This document shows, in pieces, positions 1 to 6,539 of a stretch of DNA of 64,000 nucleotides. The position numbers were made by a program, and so were the translations under genes. The first letter of the stretch is position 1. The number at the start of each line of letters is the position of its first letter. The stretch comes from Legionella parisiensis (GTDB lineage Bacteria; Pseudomonadota; Gammaproteobacteria; Legionellales; Legionellaceae). The stretch lies in contig NZ_LNYQ01000013.1 of the NCBI RefSeq assembly GCF_001467945.1, positions 124,001 to 188,000 of the forward strand. Reading direction: 5' to 3'. Below the pieces are notes generated by a model. The model was not told the DNA's origin, made no database searches, and saw nothing but the letters and a program-made list of their open reading frames with translations.

Positions 1-342
1 CAAGCGTGTTGCCTCATGGGTGGCATTTAGCGCTTTGTCCATGGAAGAACCTGGACGAAAACGTAAGGTAATGTGTGATTTTTCTGCTTTAGAACGTGAA
101 GTCATTAACTCCAATCCTTCTACGCCAGCAAGTTGGTCCTCGAGCACATTAGTAACCACAGACTCCACTAATTCTGGACTGGCATTAGGATAATGAGTAT
201 TCACAGTAATGACCGGAAAACTGATATCGGGATATTCTCTCAGGGATAATGAATGAAAACATAATATTCCCAAGAGCAGGATCATGCTATTAAGAATAAT
301 GGCAATCACTGGATGTTTTAAAAAATAGCTTGTAAATTTCAT
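1..342 (-). CDS. RND efflux pump inner-membrane permease, N-terminal part (cut by window edge)
   Basis: The minus strand reads 114 codons from an ATG at 342 to the window edge without a stop. The protein starts MKFTSYFLKHPVIAIIL, has a first transmembrane helix at about residues 10-30, and continues with SLREYPDISFPVI, the typical start of AcrB/MexB-family proton-driven multidrug exporters (family knowledge). The rest of the gene, about 1000 residues, lies outside the window. It starts 10 bases after the stop of the adaptor gene upstream, so the two probably form one operon. The substrate cannot be told from this part. Confidence 0.85.
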   Translation of the reverse strand, partial: MKFTSYFLKHPVIAIILNSMILLLGILCFHSLSLREYPDISFPVITVNTHYPNASPELVESVVTNVLEDQLAGVEGLELMTSRSKAEKSHITLRFRPGSSMDKALNATHEATRL

Positions 343-352
343 AAGAGGCTAG

Positions 353-1405
353 CTAACCTTTATAAATTGACACTTCCAGTCCTGGATATAATCGCTCCGG
401 GCTCTTACTTACTATGTTTTCCCCTGATTTTAATCCCGAAATAATTTCTACCTGATCTTTTTCCTGTATCCCTGTTTTGACAGGAACAAGTTCTATTTTT
501 TTATTAACAACCTTATAAACGTGTGTTTTTCCTTGTTTGAGAAATAATGCTTGTGTTGGAATGACTAATACTCCTGTTTTTTTATTCACTACGAGCCGGC
601 CGGATACGCTGGCACCAACCAGACAGTCAGTGCATTGAATATCGACGTCTGCGGGGCACATATGTGTTTCATCATCTATCATTTTTTGTACATGGGTTAA
701 ATGATAAAGTTTGTTTAATATATAAATTGGTTGGTTTTCTTTAATTGAGTGATTATTCGTACAGGGAATATCAATTTCAACGGTTAATGAGTTAGGATCA
801 TAAATGGTGACTACCGGTGCACCTTCGGTGACTTGTGCTCCTTCCTTAATTTTAAATGCTCCAATAATGCCGTCAAATGGTGCATAAAAACGCATGTTTT
901 TGAGCTCGATTTTGGTTCTTGCCTTTTCCTTTTGTGAGTCGATCCAGATTCTTTTTTTCTCTTCGACTTCTCTTGTACTCACAAATCCTGGTTTTTGCAA
1001 ATTTTTAAAGCGTTGATATTGTGTGTTTTCCAGTTGTTCTGTTTCTTTAGAGAGTTTGTAGCTTCTTTCAATGTCTGGATTAATTATTTTAGCAATTAAA
1101 TCCCCTTTTTCGACTGTTTGTCCTGAACTTATGAGTGTATCCAGCATACCCGATCCTTTGGCAACAAGAACAGTCGCATGTTTAGGACGAATAGTTCCTA
1201 TGAGCCTTATTGTTTTTTCAATTGTAGTCGGTGCTACAGTCACTGTTTCGACTATTTTCGGGGCTGGGGGAGGTGAGGTTTGTGCGTGATAATAAAATAG
1301 ATAATATATACTTAAGACGGTAAAAAGTATGCTCGATAAACCAATTACCTTATATTTGGAGGATAGGCTATTTCTTATTATGAGGGTGATTAAGTTCAGA
1401 CTCAC
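353..1405 (-). CDS. RND efflux periplasmic adaptor (membrane fusion protein, HlyD-like)
   Basis: This 350-residue protein would link the RND permease to an outer-membrane channel. It has an N-terminal membrane anchor at about residues 19-40, a proline-rich linker, a lipoyl/barrel-sandwich half-motif (GSGMLDTLISSGQTVEKGD), a helical hairpin, the second lipoyl half (FDGIIGAFKIKEGAQV) and a beta-barrel end. The GTG at 1405 is chosen as start because GAGGAG lies 6 bases upstream and because the GTGA overlaps the hemH stop by four bases, implying translational coupling. A longer reading would run about 20 codons into hemH. The domain order is seen; the efflux role is inferred from family and neighbour. 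Confidence 0.85.
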   Translation of the reverse strand: MSLNLITLIIRNSLSSKYKVIGLSSILFTVLSIYYLFYYHAQTSPPPAPKIVETVTVAPTTIEKTIRLIGTIRPKHATVLVAKGSGMLDTLISSGQTVEKGDLIAKIINPDIERSYKLSKETEQLENTQYQRFKNLQKPGFVSTREVEEKKRIWIDSQKEKARTKIELKNMRFYAPFDGIIGAFKIKEGAQVTEGAPVVTIYDPNSLTVEIDIPCTNNHSIKENQPIYILNKLYHLTHVQKMIDDETHMCPADVDIQCTDCLVGASVSGRLVVNKKTGVLVIPTQALFLKQGKTHVYKVVNKKIELVPVKTGIQEKDQVEIISGLKSGENIVSKSPERLYPGLEVSIYKG

Positions 1406-2421
1406 GAAATACTCCTCAATTGGGAGTCGGGTTGCAGTTGGGCCATTGTGATTATGGCTTTTATCCATGCAGGATCACTATTCATGCTAGGAACGATAGT
1501 TAATTCTTCCCCACCAAGTGTTATCCATTGTTTTTTAAGACGTATACCTATTTCTTCCAGTGTTTCCAAACAGTCAGCAACAAAAGAAGGACAAACAATA
1601 ACCAGTCTTTTAATCCCTTTAGCAACCAATTCAGCAAGAATGTGATCCGTATAAGGCCTTATCCATGGTGTTTTACCCAATCTTGATTGAAAGGCGGTAC
1701 TGTAATTATTCGTAGATAAGCCCAATTCGCTTGCTAATAGACGACTGCTCTGATGACATCGGGCTCTATAACATCCCTGGATGTTATCTGTTAAATCAGG
1801 ACAGGGTTCAATGCAAATTGATGTACAACTTCTTTTTGTAATTTGGCGCTCTGGAATTCCGTGATAACTAAAAAGAACATGCGTTTGCTCTTGAAGATAA
1901 GTTTTAATGGTTTGAGCTTGTGCTTTAAGGTAGGCTGGATGTTGAAAAAAATCCCTTATTATTTTGATTGATGGGACAAAATCCCAGGAGCTGAGAATAC
2001 GCATGGTTTCAGCAATGGATGAGCCATTAGCTGCTGATGAATATTGTGGATATAAAGGCAGAATAGTGATGGATTCGCAATGCTTTAACTGATTTAAAGC
2101 GTGGGCGATAGACGGGCTCCCATAACGCATTCCAAGAGCAATTACGCTTTCTGAACCCACTTCCTTTTGTACCTCGGTCACTAAATTTTGGCTATGGAAA
2201 AGTAAGGGAGAACCTTGTTCAGTCCATATGGATTGATAAGCACGGGCAGAACGTTTTGAGCGGAAAGGTAAAATAAACAGATAAACCAAGATATATCGAA
2301 GCAAGGCAGGGAGATCGATGACTCGCTTATCGGTAAGAAATTCGCGCAAATAGCTCCTGACAGATGAGGTATCTGAATTTTTAGGGGTGCCAAGATTTAT
2401 AAGTAATAAACCATGCTTCAT
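1402..2421 (-). CDS. hemH: ferrochelatase (protoheme ferro-lyase)
   Basis: It inserts Fe2+ into protoporphyrin IX, the last step of haem synthesis. The 339-residue length fits the family. Visible signatures are the N-terminal GLLLINLGTP, the active-site stretch LFSYHGIPERQ with its metal-binding His, and FVADCLETLEEI near the end, which carries the conserved acidic residues. The start at 2421 begins MKHGLLLINLG as in homologues; a reading from 2463 would add 14 residues. The stop overlaps the GTG of the efflux adaptor by four bases, an unusual operon partner for a haem gene. Confidence 0.93.
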   Translation of the reverse strand: MKHGLLLINLGTPKNSDTSSVRSYLREFLTDKRVIDLPALLRYILVYLFILPFRSKRSARAYQSIWTEQGSPLLFHSQNLVTEVQKEVGSESVIALGMRYGSPSIAHALNQLKHCESITILPLYPQYSSAANGSSIAETMRILSSWDFVPSIKIIRDFFQHPAYLKAQAQTIKTYLQEQTHVLFSYHGIPERQITKRSCTSICIEPCPDLTDNIQGCYRARCHQSSRLLASELGLSTNNYSTAFQSRLGKTPWIRPYTDHILAELVAKGIKRLVIVCPSFVADCLETLEEIGIRLKKQWITLGGEELTIVPSMNSDPAWIKAIITMAQLQPDSQLRSIS

Positions 2422-2518
2422 CAGCAATTTTCCGACCTTAAAGAGAATAAGGCCATCATACATGAAGACGGTTTTTAATTCATTATTTGTTCAAAATTTA
2501 CTCTTATGTGGCTTATGG

Positions 2519-2543
2519 ACGCAGCACCTCGATGATACTGCGT
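2519..2543. terminator. weak inverted repeat downstream of the cold-shock gene
   Basis: ACGCAG (2519-2524) and CTGCGT (2538-2543) form a 6-bp stem between the cold-shock gene and hemH. There is no clear T-run, so terminator function is only a possibility. Confidence 0.25.
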
Positions 2544-2551
2544 TAAATTTA

Positions 2552-2782
2552 TTAAGCCGTTTCAACCTCAGCATTTTCATTTAGCACCATTACATTAGCT
2601 GCGTGTAGACCTTTGTCACCTTGTTCTACATCATAATTGACTATTTGTCCGGGAACTAATGTTTTATAACCTGTACCATGAATCGATGAGAAATGAACAA
2701 AAATATCATCGCCACCATTTTCTGGAATAATAAATCCCCAACCTTTGGCATTATTAAACCATTTCACTTCACCTTTAGCCAT
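2552..2782 (-). CDS. cold-shock domain protein (CspA family)
   Basis: A 76-residue single cold-shock domain. The RNA-binding motifs RNP1 (KGWGFI, residues 13-18) and RNP2 (DIFVHFS, about 26-32) are both present, so it is a likely single-stranded nucleic-acid chaperone. It starts [10 protein letters not shown] with a GGAGGA ribosome site 5 bases upstream. An acidic tail (ENAEVETA) extends slightly beyond the usual domain end. Its leader contains two strong stem-loops (2798-2863), as is common for post-transcriptionally regulated cold-shock genes. Which csp paralogue this is cannot be decided from the sequence. Confidence 0.93.
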   Translation of the reverse strand: MAKGEVKWFNNAKGWGFIIPENGGDDIFVHFSSIHGTGYKTLVPGQIVNYDVEQGDKGLHAANVMVLNENAEVETA

Positions 2783-2797
2783 ATATCCTCCTTTTCC

Positions 2798-2863
2798 GGA
2801 GTCACAGACCTAGACTCCATCGTTTCTCAATTGCTCTGACTCTTTCTGTCAGGTGAGCAATTG
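2798..2863 (-). promoter_or_regulatory. structured 5' leader of the cold-shock gene (two stem-loops)
   Basis: Two inverted repeats lie just upstream of the cold-shock start. One is GGAGTC/GACTCC at 2798-2803 and 2813-2818. The other is CAATTGCTC plus TGAC (2828-2840) against GTCA and GAGCAATTG (2848-2863), a 13-bp stem with a 3-base bulge and 7-base loop. The first hairpin ends about 15 bases before the start codon, close to the ribosome site. Temperature-dependent folding is inferred by analogy with cspA leaders. Confidence 0.5.
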
Positions 2864-3032
2864 CATTCATCCATAAATGACAATTGAACCTATTTTCTTA
2901 TAGGCAGTTTTAACATAACGTAAAATAGACTCACTACTCAATAGTATTTTTTATAAAAAAAATAATTGTGTTAATAATTCCTTAAGTTGTTTATGCTAAT
3001 TTACTAGTATAGGTGTAATAAGAGGAGTTCAG

Positions 3033-3260
3033 ATGAGTCAATACAGTACTTCTAAAATGTTAGGAAAACTGGCTGCTGGACAGAGTAATTCCCGTCATAA
3101 GGATGTCTCGCAGGAAATAGAGGAAGTTGCACAAGAATTTGCTGTACCTCAATTAACCCCCTCTGCAAAGCCATCTGAGGAATTAGAAATGAAAAAAGTC
3201 CTAAACAACATTTTAGGTCCGTCCTTTTCAAAGGGATATACTCCGATGGATAAAAAGTAA
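3033..3260 (+). CDS. small conserved-looking protein of unknown function upstream of icmT
   Basis: A 75-residue soluble, charged protein with no signal peptide or membrane segment. A strong ribosome site (AGAGGAG) lies 7 bases before the ATG, and an intrinsic terminator follows at 3307-3338, so it looks like a real single-gene unit. I do not recognise the family. The middle is rich in Glu, Ala and Pro; the C-terminus ends GPSFSKGYTPMDKK, a phrase faintly like the YTPLDE near the end of IcmS encoded 800 bases away. It is divergent from the cold-shock gene. A link to Dot/Icm is suggested only by position. Confidence 0.7.
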   Translation: MSQYSTSKMLGKLAAGQSNSRHKDVSQEIEEVAQEFAVPQLTPSAKPSEELEMKKVLNNILGPSFSKGYTPMDKK

Positions 3261-3306
3261 TTTGTGGTCATCCGTATTAAAAATAAGCAATCATCCGTAG
3301 TCATTA

Positions 3307-3338
3307 AGCCCTCTTCCTATCGGGGAGGGCTATTTTTT
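3307..3338 (+). terminator. intrinsic terminator after the small protein gene
   Basis: AGCCCTC (3307-3313) pairs with GAGGGCT (3325-3331) and is followed by ATTTTTT. It separates the 3033-3260 gene from icmT. Confidence 0.8.
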
Positions 3339-3368
3339 GAATGTTAGTTCTTAGCATAATATTTAAAA

Positions 3369-3410
3369 ATCGTTGTAAAAAATATTATTAATTTTACTAA
3401 AAACAACGAT
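3369..3410. promoter_or_regulatory. inverted repeat in the icmT upstream region
   Basis: ATCGTTGT (3369-3376) and ACAACGAT (3403-3410) are perfect 8-base arms around a 26-base AT-only centre, 60-100 bases before the icmT start. The position suits a regulator site or promoter element; no regulator can be named. Confidence 0.35.
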
Positions 3411-3472
3411 GCTAAAGCCCACATTTAGGTATATACTTTTTAGAAAGAGTATTATTTTTTTGAGGCTTGCAT

Positions 3473-3730
3473 ATGGCAGGATTTGCTGAAACTGCACATT
3501 GGCGGGATTCCGCTCGAAGCGCTCGTTTTTTTATAGTTGATGCCCGAGCCGCGTTTCCAATTTTTTTATTTCTAATGCATATCAGGGTTTGGACAGGGAT
3601 ACTGGTTTTAATCTCTGCAGTTTTTTTTGGCATCATTGAACATTACGGTTTTACAGTCCCGGTTTTTTTAAGGTGGATAAGGAGTACTTTGGCAGGGTCG
3701 ATTAAGTCTTCAAAACCGTGGTGGCGATAG
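3473..3730 (+). CDS. icmT: Dot/Icm secretion protein IcmT
   Basis: An 85-residue small inner-membrane protein of the type IVB system. It starts MAGFAETAHWRDSARSARFF, followed by a hydrophobic stretch at about residues 27-68 that can form two membrane passes. Known biology: IcmT is needed for effector export and for egress from the host. The ATG at 3473 is chosen because TGAGG lies 7 bases upstream; a TTG at 3467 is too close to it. The stop is one base before the icmS ATG, so icmT and icmS are co-translated. Confidence 0.93.
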   Translation: MAGFAETAHWRDSARSARFFIVDARAAFPIFLFLMHIRVWTGILVLISAVFFGIIEHYGFTVPVFLRWIRSTLAGSIKSSKPWWR

Positions 3731-3731
3731 T

Positions 3732-4076
3732 ATGGAACGTGATATTAGTAAATGCATGTCAGTTATAGCCGCAAGTTTAAATGCAAAATTTTATCTTAAT
3801 GATAGATTTGTGAGTTATGAGGAGGTTTTTGCAGATACGGGTTTGTTGCCAGCAATTGCGAAAAGAGCCGATCAATTGTGTTCTCTATGCCTTGGGTATG
3901 GCTTGGGAGCTACATTTGATGAGGCAGAAGGAGCTTTGTTAGGGCTCAGAGTCGTTTTTGATGAAGTTACACCTAATGTTTTACGGTTGTTGTGTATGAC
4001 TGATGTATTAAATGAGTTGATTCAAGGTGGTCCAAGCCGTGATTATACCCCTTTGGATGAATTAATGTATGACTAG
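3732..4076 (+). CDS. icmS: Dot/Icm effector adaptor IcmS
   Basis: A 114-residue acidic cytoplasmic protein, the same length as L. pneumophila IcmS. In the family it pairs with IcmW, docks with LvgA on the DotL C-terminus and presents effectors to the coupling complex. Characteristic stretches are LCLGYGLGATFDEAEGALLG and the end DYTPLDELMYD. It starts one base after icmT. IcmW is not encoded in this window and is expected in the second dot/icm region. Confidence 0.95.
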   Translation: MERDISKCMSVIAASLNAKFYLNDRFVSYEEVFADTGLLPAIAKRADQLCSLCLGYGLGATFDEAEGALLGLRVVFDEVTPNVLRLLCMTDVLNELIQGGPSRDYTPLDELMYD

Positions 4077-4098
4077 GTGTGTTTTATTAAAATATATT

Positions 4099-4114
4099 GT
4101 AAAGAAATCGTAAG
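4099..4114 (+). promoter_or_regulatory. candidate CpxR site upstream of the icmR-slot gene
   Basis: GTAAA (4099-4103) and GTAAG (4110-4114) are direct repeats with starts 11 bases apart, about 85-95 bases before the ATG at 4196. CpxR recognises tandem GTAAA boxes, and in L. pneumophila CpxR directly activates icmR (known). Conservation of this control at a non-homologous gene is inferred. Confidence 0.45.
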
Positions 4115-4195
4115 TAATGGTAGTTTTGGGTGCATTTGTAATTAATTTTGATAGACTTAGGTTAACTAAAGTTTTTATGGTTTAGGGGTAACGTT

Positions 4196-4546
4196 ATGGG
4201 ATTTTTTAAACACGATCGTACTGGTGAACAAGGAGATCCTGTTCGCGAAGTTGAGGCCCAGGTTAAAGCTGGATGCACAGGACCCATTGAGAAAATGGAA
4301 CTAGTGATGTCAACCCGAGGGGTCGATACATCAGCTCTTAATGAGGCTACTGAAACACTAAAAATTATAAATAAGGTTATAGCTGAAGGCCCAGAGGCAT
4401 TGCCAAAAGAGGCTCTGCAAACAATCCAAACAAACCAAGCAGACAAGCCACAGTTTAAAGAAACATTCCAACAAATGAAGGAAACTCAAGAGGTAGCTCA
4501 AGGGGTAACTCAAGAAGAAGATAACAGTACTAATTTAAAAATATAA
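4196..4546 (+). CDS. Fir protein: functional homologue of IcmR, putative IcmQ chaperone
   Basis: A 116-residue protein in the icmR position between icmS and icmQ. I see no likeness to L. pneumophila IcmR, which is expected: species outside L. pneumophila carry sequence-unrelated fir genes here that bind their cognate IcmQ and keep it from inserting into membranes. The protein is soluble, with predicted helices at about residues 40-65 (NEATETLKIINKVIAEG) and a Gln/Glu-rich tail (about 82-110). Ribosome site AGGGG lies 8 bases before the ATG. It has its own upstream region with a CpxR-like box and a terminator behind it. The role is inferred from position. Confidence 0.8.
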   Translation: MGFFKHDRTGEQGDPVREVEAQVKAGCTGPIEKMELVMSTRGVDTSALNEATETLKIINKVIAEGPEALPKEALQTIQTNQADKPQFKETFQQMKETQEVAQGVTQEEDNSTNLKI

Positions 4547-4588
4547 GTACGGGTTCGAAACTTAAATTTTAATCATTCTTTTTTAAAT

Positions 4589-4632
4589 ATTCACAAAGAG
4601 CGTCTAAGCTCTTTGTGGATATTATTTTTTTA
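4589..4632 (+). terminator. intrinsic terminator between the icmR-slot gene and icmQ
   Basis: CACAAAGAG (4592-4600) pairs with CTCTTTGTG (4609-4617) around an 8-base loop and is followed by ATATTATTTTTTTA. It would limit read-through from the fir gene into icmQ, so the chaperone and its partner are probably separate units. Confidence 0.75.
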
Positions 4633-4713
4633 TATAATCGAAATTACTGTTATACTCCATAGTACTGCACTGATTTTTTGCAGACGTTTTATTCTTAAAA
4701 TTAATCTGGATTT

Positions 4714-5292
4714 ATGGAAAAAAATAATTTCACTAAAGAGCATAATGAAGCAATTCTGAAAGCATTAGATTATGCGATTGAAAACGGACCTTGGGATAAG
4801 TCAAACTTTCTAAGGTCAATTGGTAATCGATTGATTGGAATTCGCGATAATTTTGCAAAAAAAATTAGTGCGCGCAGTCAAGCACAAATTCGAGCGGATA
4901 CTCATTTAGCGAACCGTCTTGCTTTAAGGAGTGGCCAGCAAGAGGTTTTTGTTTCTTTATATTCTTCAGATGGCTCTAATCTTCAGTCTTGGGAAAGAAT
5001 AATTGCCAATTTGCCTCGACAAATGATTTCTCGCCCCATTTATGCAAATGAAGATCAAGTAAAAGCTTTAATCAAATCAAAAGAAAACAAACAGAATGAG
5101 GCTTATGTCGGTATCTACATCAATCAAAATGATATTATTCGTCTTTCTGCGGATAAAACTTTGATTGACAAATTAGGCAGCCCTTTACTTACGTTAAAAG
5201 ATAGGGCTTTAGATGTCGAGAACATTACCCGTTTTGTTCATCTAAGCGGTAATTATAAGTATTCACGCGGGCGTTTGAGCAAAGAACAGTGA
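4714..5292 (+). CDS. icmQ: Dot/Icm protein IcmQ
   Basis: A 192-residue protein matching IcmQ in length and sequence. Known biology: the N-terminal domain binds IcmR/Fir and can insert into membranes, and the C-terminal domain has an ADP-ribosyltransferase-like fold that binds NAD+. Visible are the helical N-terminus (HNEAILKALDYAIENGPWD), a basic linker (about residues 43-70), and the C-terminal part with EVFVSLYSSDG and YVGIYINQND. The weak ribosome site (CTGGA) and the terminator upstream suggest an independent promoter in 4633-4713. Confidence 0.93.
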   Translation: MEKNNFTKEHNEAILKALDYAIENGPWDKSNFLRSIGNRLIGIRDNFAKKISARSQAQIRADTHLANRLALRSGQQEVFVSLYSSDGSNLQSWERIIANLPRQMISRPIYANEDQVKALIKSKENKQNEAYVGIYINQNDIIRLSADKTLIDKLGSPLLTLKDRALDVENITRFVHLSGNYKYSRGRLSKEQ

Positions 5293-5333
5293 TTCTGTTT
5301 TTCCCTATTCTTTGTAGTTATCAAAAGTATTAC

Positions 5334-5350
5334 TTGCGAATCTCTCGCAA
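5334..5350. promoter_or_regulatory. inverted repeat upstream of icmP
   Basis: TTGCGA (5334-5339) and TCGCAA (5345-5350) with a 5-base loop, 60-75 bases before icmP. It lacks a T-run on the plus strand, so an operator or mRNA element is more likely than a terminator. Confidence 0.3.
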
Positions 5351-5408
5351 AAATATCCTAGAGCAGTATATACTTAAAAGAAACAAACTATTTTTAAAGT
5401 AATCGCCA

Positions 5409-6539
5409 ATGGCACAACAACCGCAACAACAAGGTCAAGATAGTGGCATGGGCCCAATATGGGTGATGGTACTATTATTCATTACTGTGTTTTTTATTTG
5501 GAAAATGGGACATCAGTACATTGTAATGTTTGTTTTTCAAATTAACATCTGGCAAGCAAAACTTGTTAATTTTTTTGTTCATAGTGAGCAACTGGCGAGT
5601 TTGATTCAAATTATGCAAACAATTGATCCCAATGCAGTAAATTGGGAGCAGCTTTTAGATACAACACGTGCTGTTGGCGACTTCATGCGTTATCCTGTAG
5701 TTCTTGTCCTACTGGTTATGGCAGTTGTTTTGTATCAGTCAAATATTACCCTGAAATTCCGTAAAACTTATGATATGAAAAAATTGCGCGAACAGGAGCA
5801 ATTTAATTGGCCTGCAATTATGCCTGTAGTTAAAGAAGATTTAGTAGACCAAGATATAAATCAAGGTCCTTGGGCAATGGCACTGACGCCAATGGAATTT
5901 GCGCGTAAGTACAATTTATTAAAAAAAGAAGATGTGCTACTCGACGATCCAGTACCCGGACAAGAGATGACAGCCGGAATACGAAGAGGAGATGCAAAAC
6001 GAGTTTTTACCTTGCAACTAGGTCCTTACTGGGATGGATTTGAGCATTGTTCACCCCAGGCTTATGCATTGGCGGCTGTGTTTCTTGCCCGTATTAACCG
6101 AGACAGGGATGCGGCTAACACTATTTTATCAACGTTAGACAAATCGTATGTTGCCGGAAAGCCTGATTATAGTATCGCTAGGCCTACCATAGAAAAGTAT
6201 AAAAATACCGAGCTTATCCAGGAAGTTGTTACAAAACATGCCTATACTTTAAGTGTAATGGCTTCTTTGCTTGAAAAAGCCCGGATGGATGGGGTTGTTC
6301 CAAGTTCTGAATTTTTATGGTTAAGACCTGTTGATAGGCGGTTATGGTATATGCTTAATTGTGTTGGTAGACAAACACCATTTTCAGAAGTTGCAGGACC
6401 TTTCGCTCACTGGAAAGCAGAGAAAGAAATGGGACGACGCTCTTTGGTGCCTATGATAGATGAGGCGATTAAGGCTTTGGAAATTGCTATAAAAGAAGTT
6501 AAGTTATCACCTCGACAAATGCAGGAGTTAGAGCCATGA
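5409..6539 (+). CDS. icmP: Dot/Icm coupling complex protein DotM (IcmP)
   Basis: A 376-residue inner-membrane protein, the length of DotM. Membrane helices lie at about residues 17-38 and 95-113; the rest is a cytoplasmic domain. Known role: part of the type IV coupling complex with DotL, recognising effectors with acidic glutamate-rich signals through basic surface patches. The basic stretch GIRRGDAKRVF agrees with that. The stop overlaps the icmO start (ATGA, 6536-6539), so DotM and DotL are translationally coupled. Confidence 0.95.
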   Translation: MAQQPQQQGQDSGMGPIWVMVLLFITVFFIWKMGHQYIVMFVFQINIWQAKLVNFFVHSEQLASLIQIMQTIDPNAVNWEQLLDTTRAVGDFMRYPVVLVLLVMAVVLYQSNITLKFRKTYDMKKLREQEQFNWPAIMPVVKEDLVDQDINQGPWAMALTPMEFARKYNLLKKEDVLLDDPVPGQEMTAGIRRGDAKRVFTLQLGPYWDGFEHCSPQAYALAAVFLARINRDRDAANTILSTLDKSYVAGKPDYSIARPTIEKYKNTELIQEVVTKHAYTLSVMASLLEKARMDGVVPSSEFLWLRPVDRRLWYMLNCVGRQTPFSEVAGPFAHWKAEKEMGRRSLVPMIDEAIKALEIAIKEVKLSPRQMQELEP

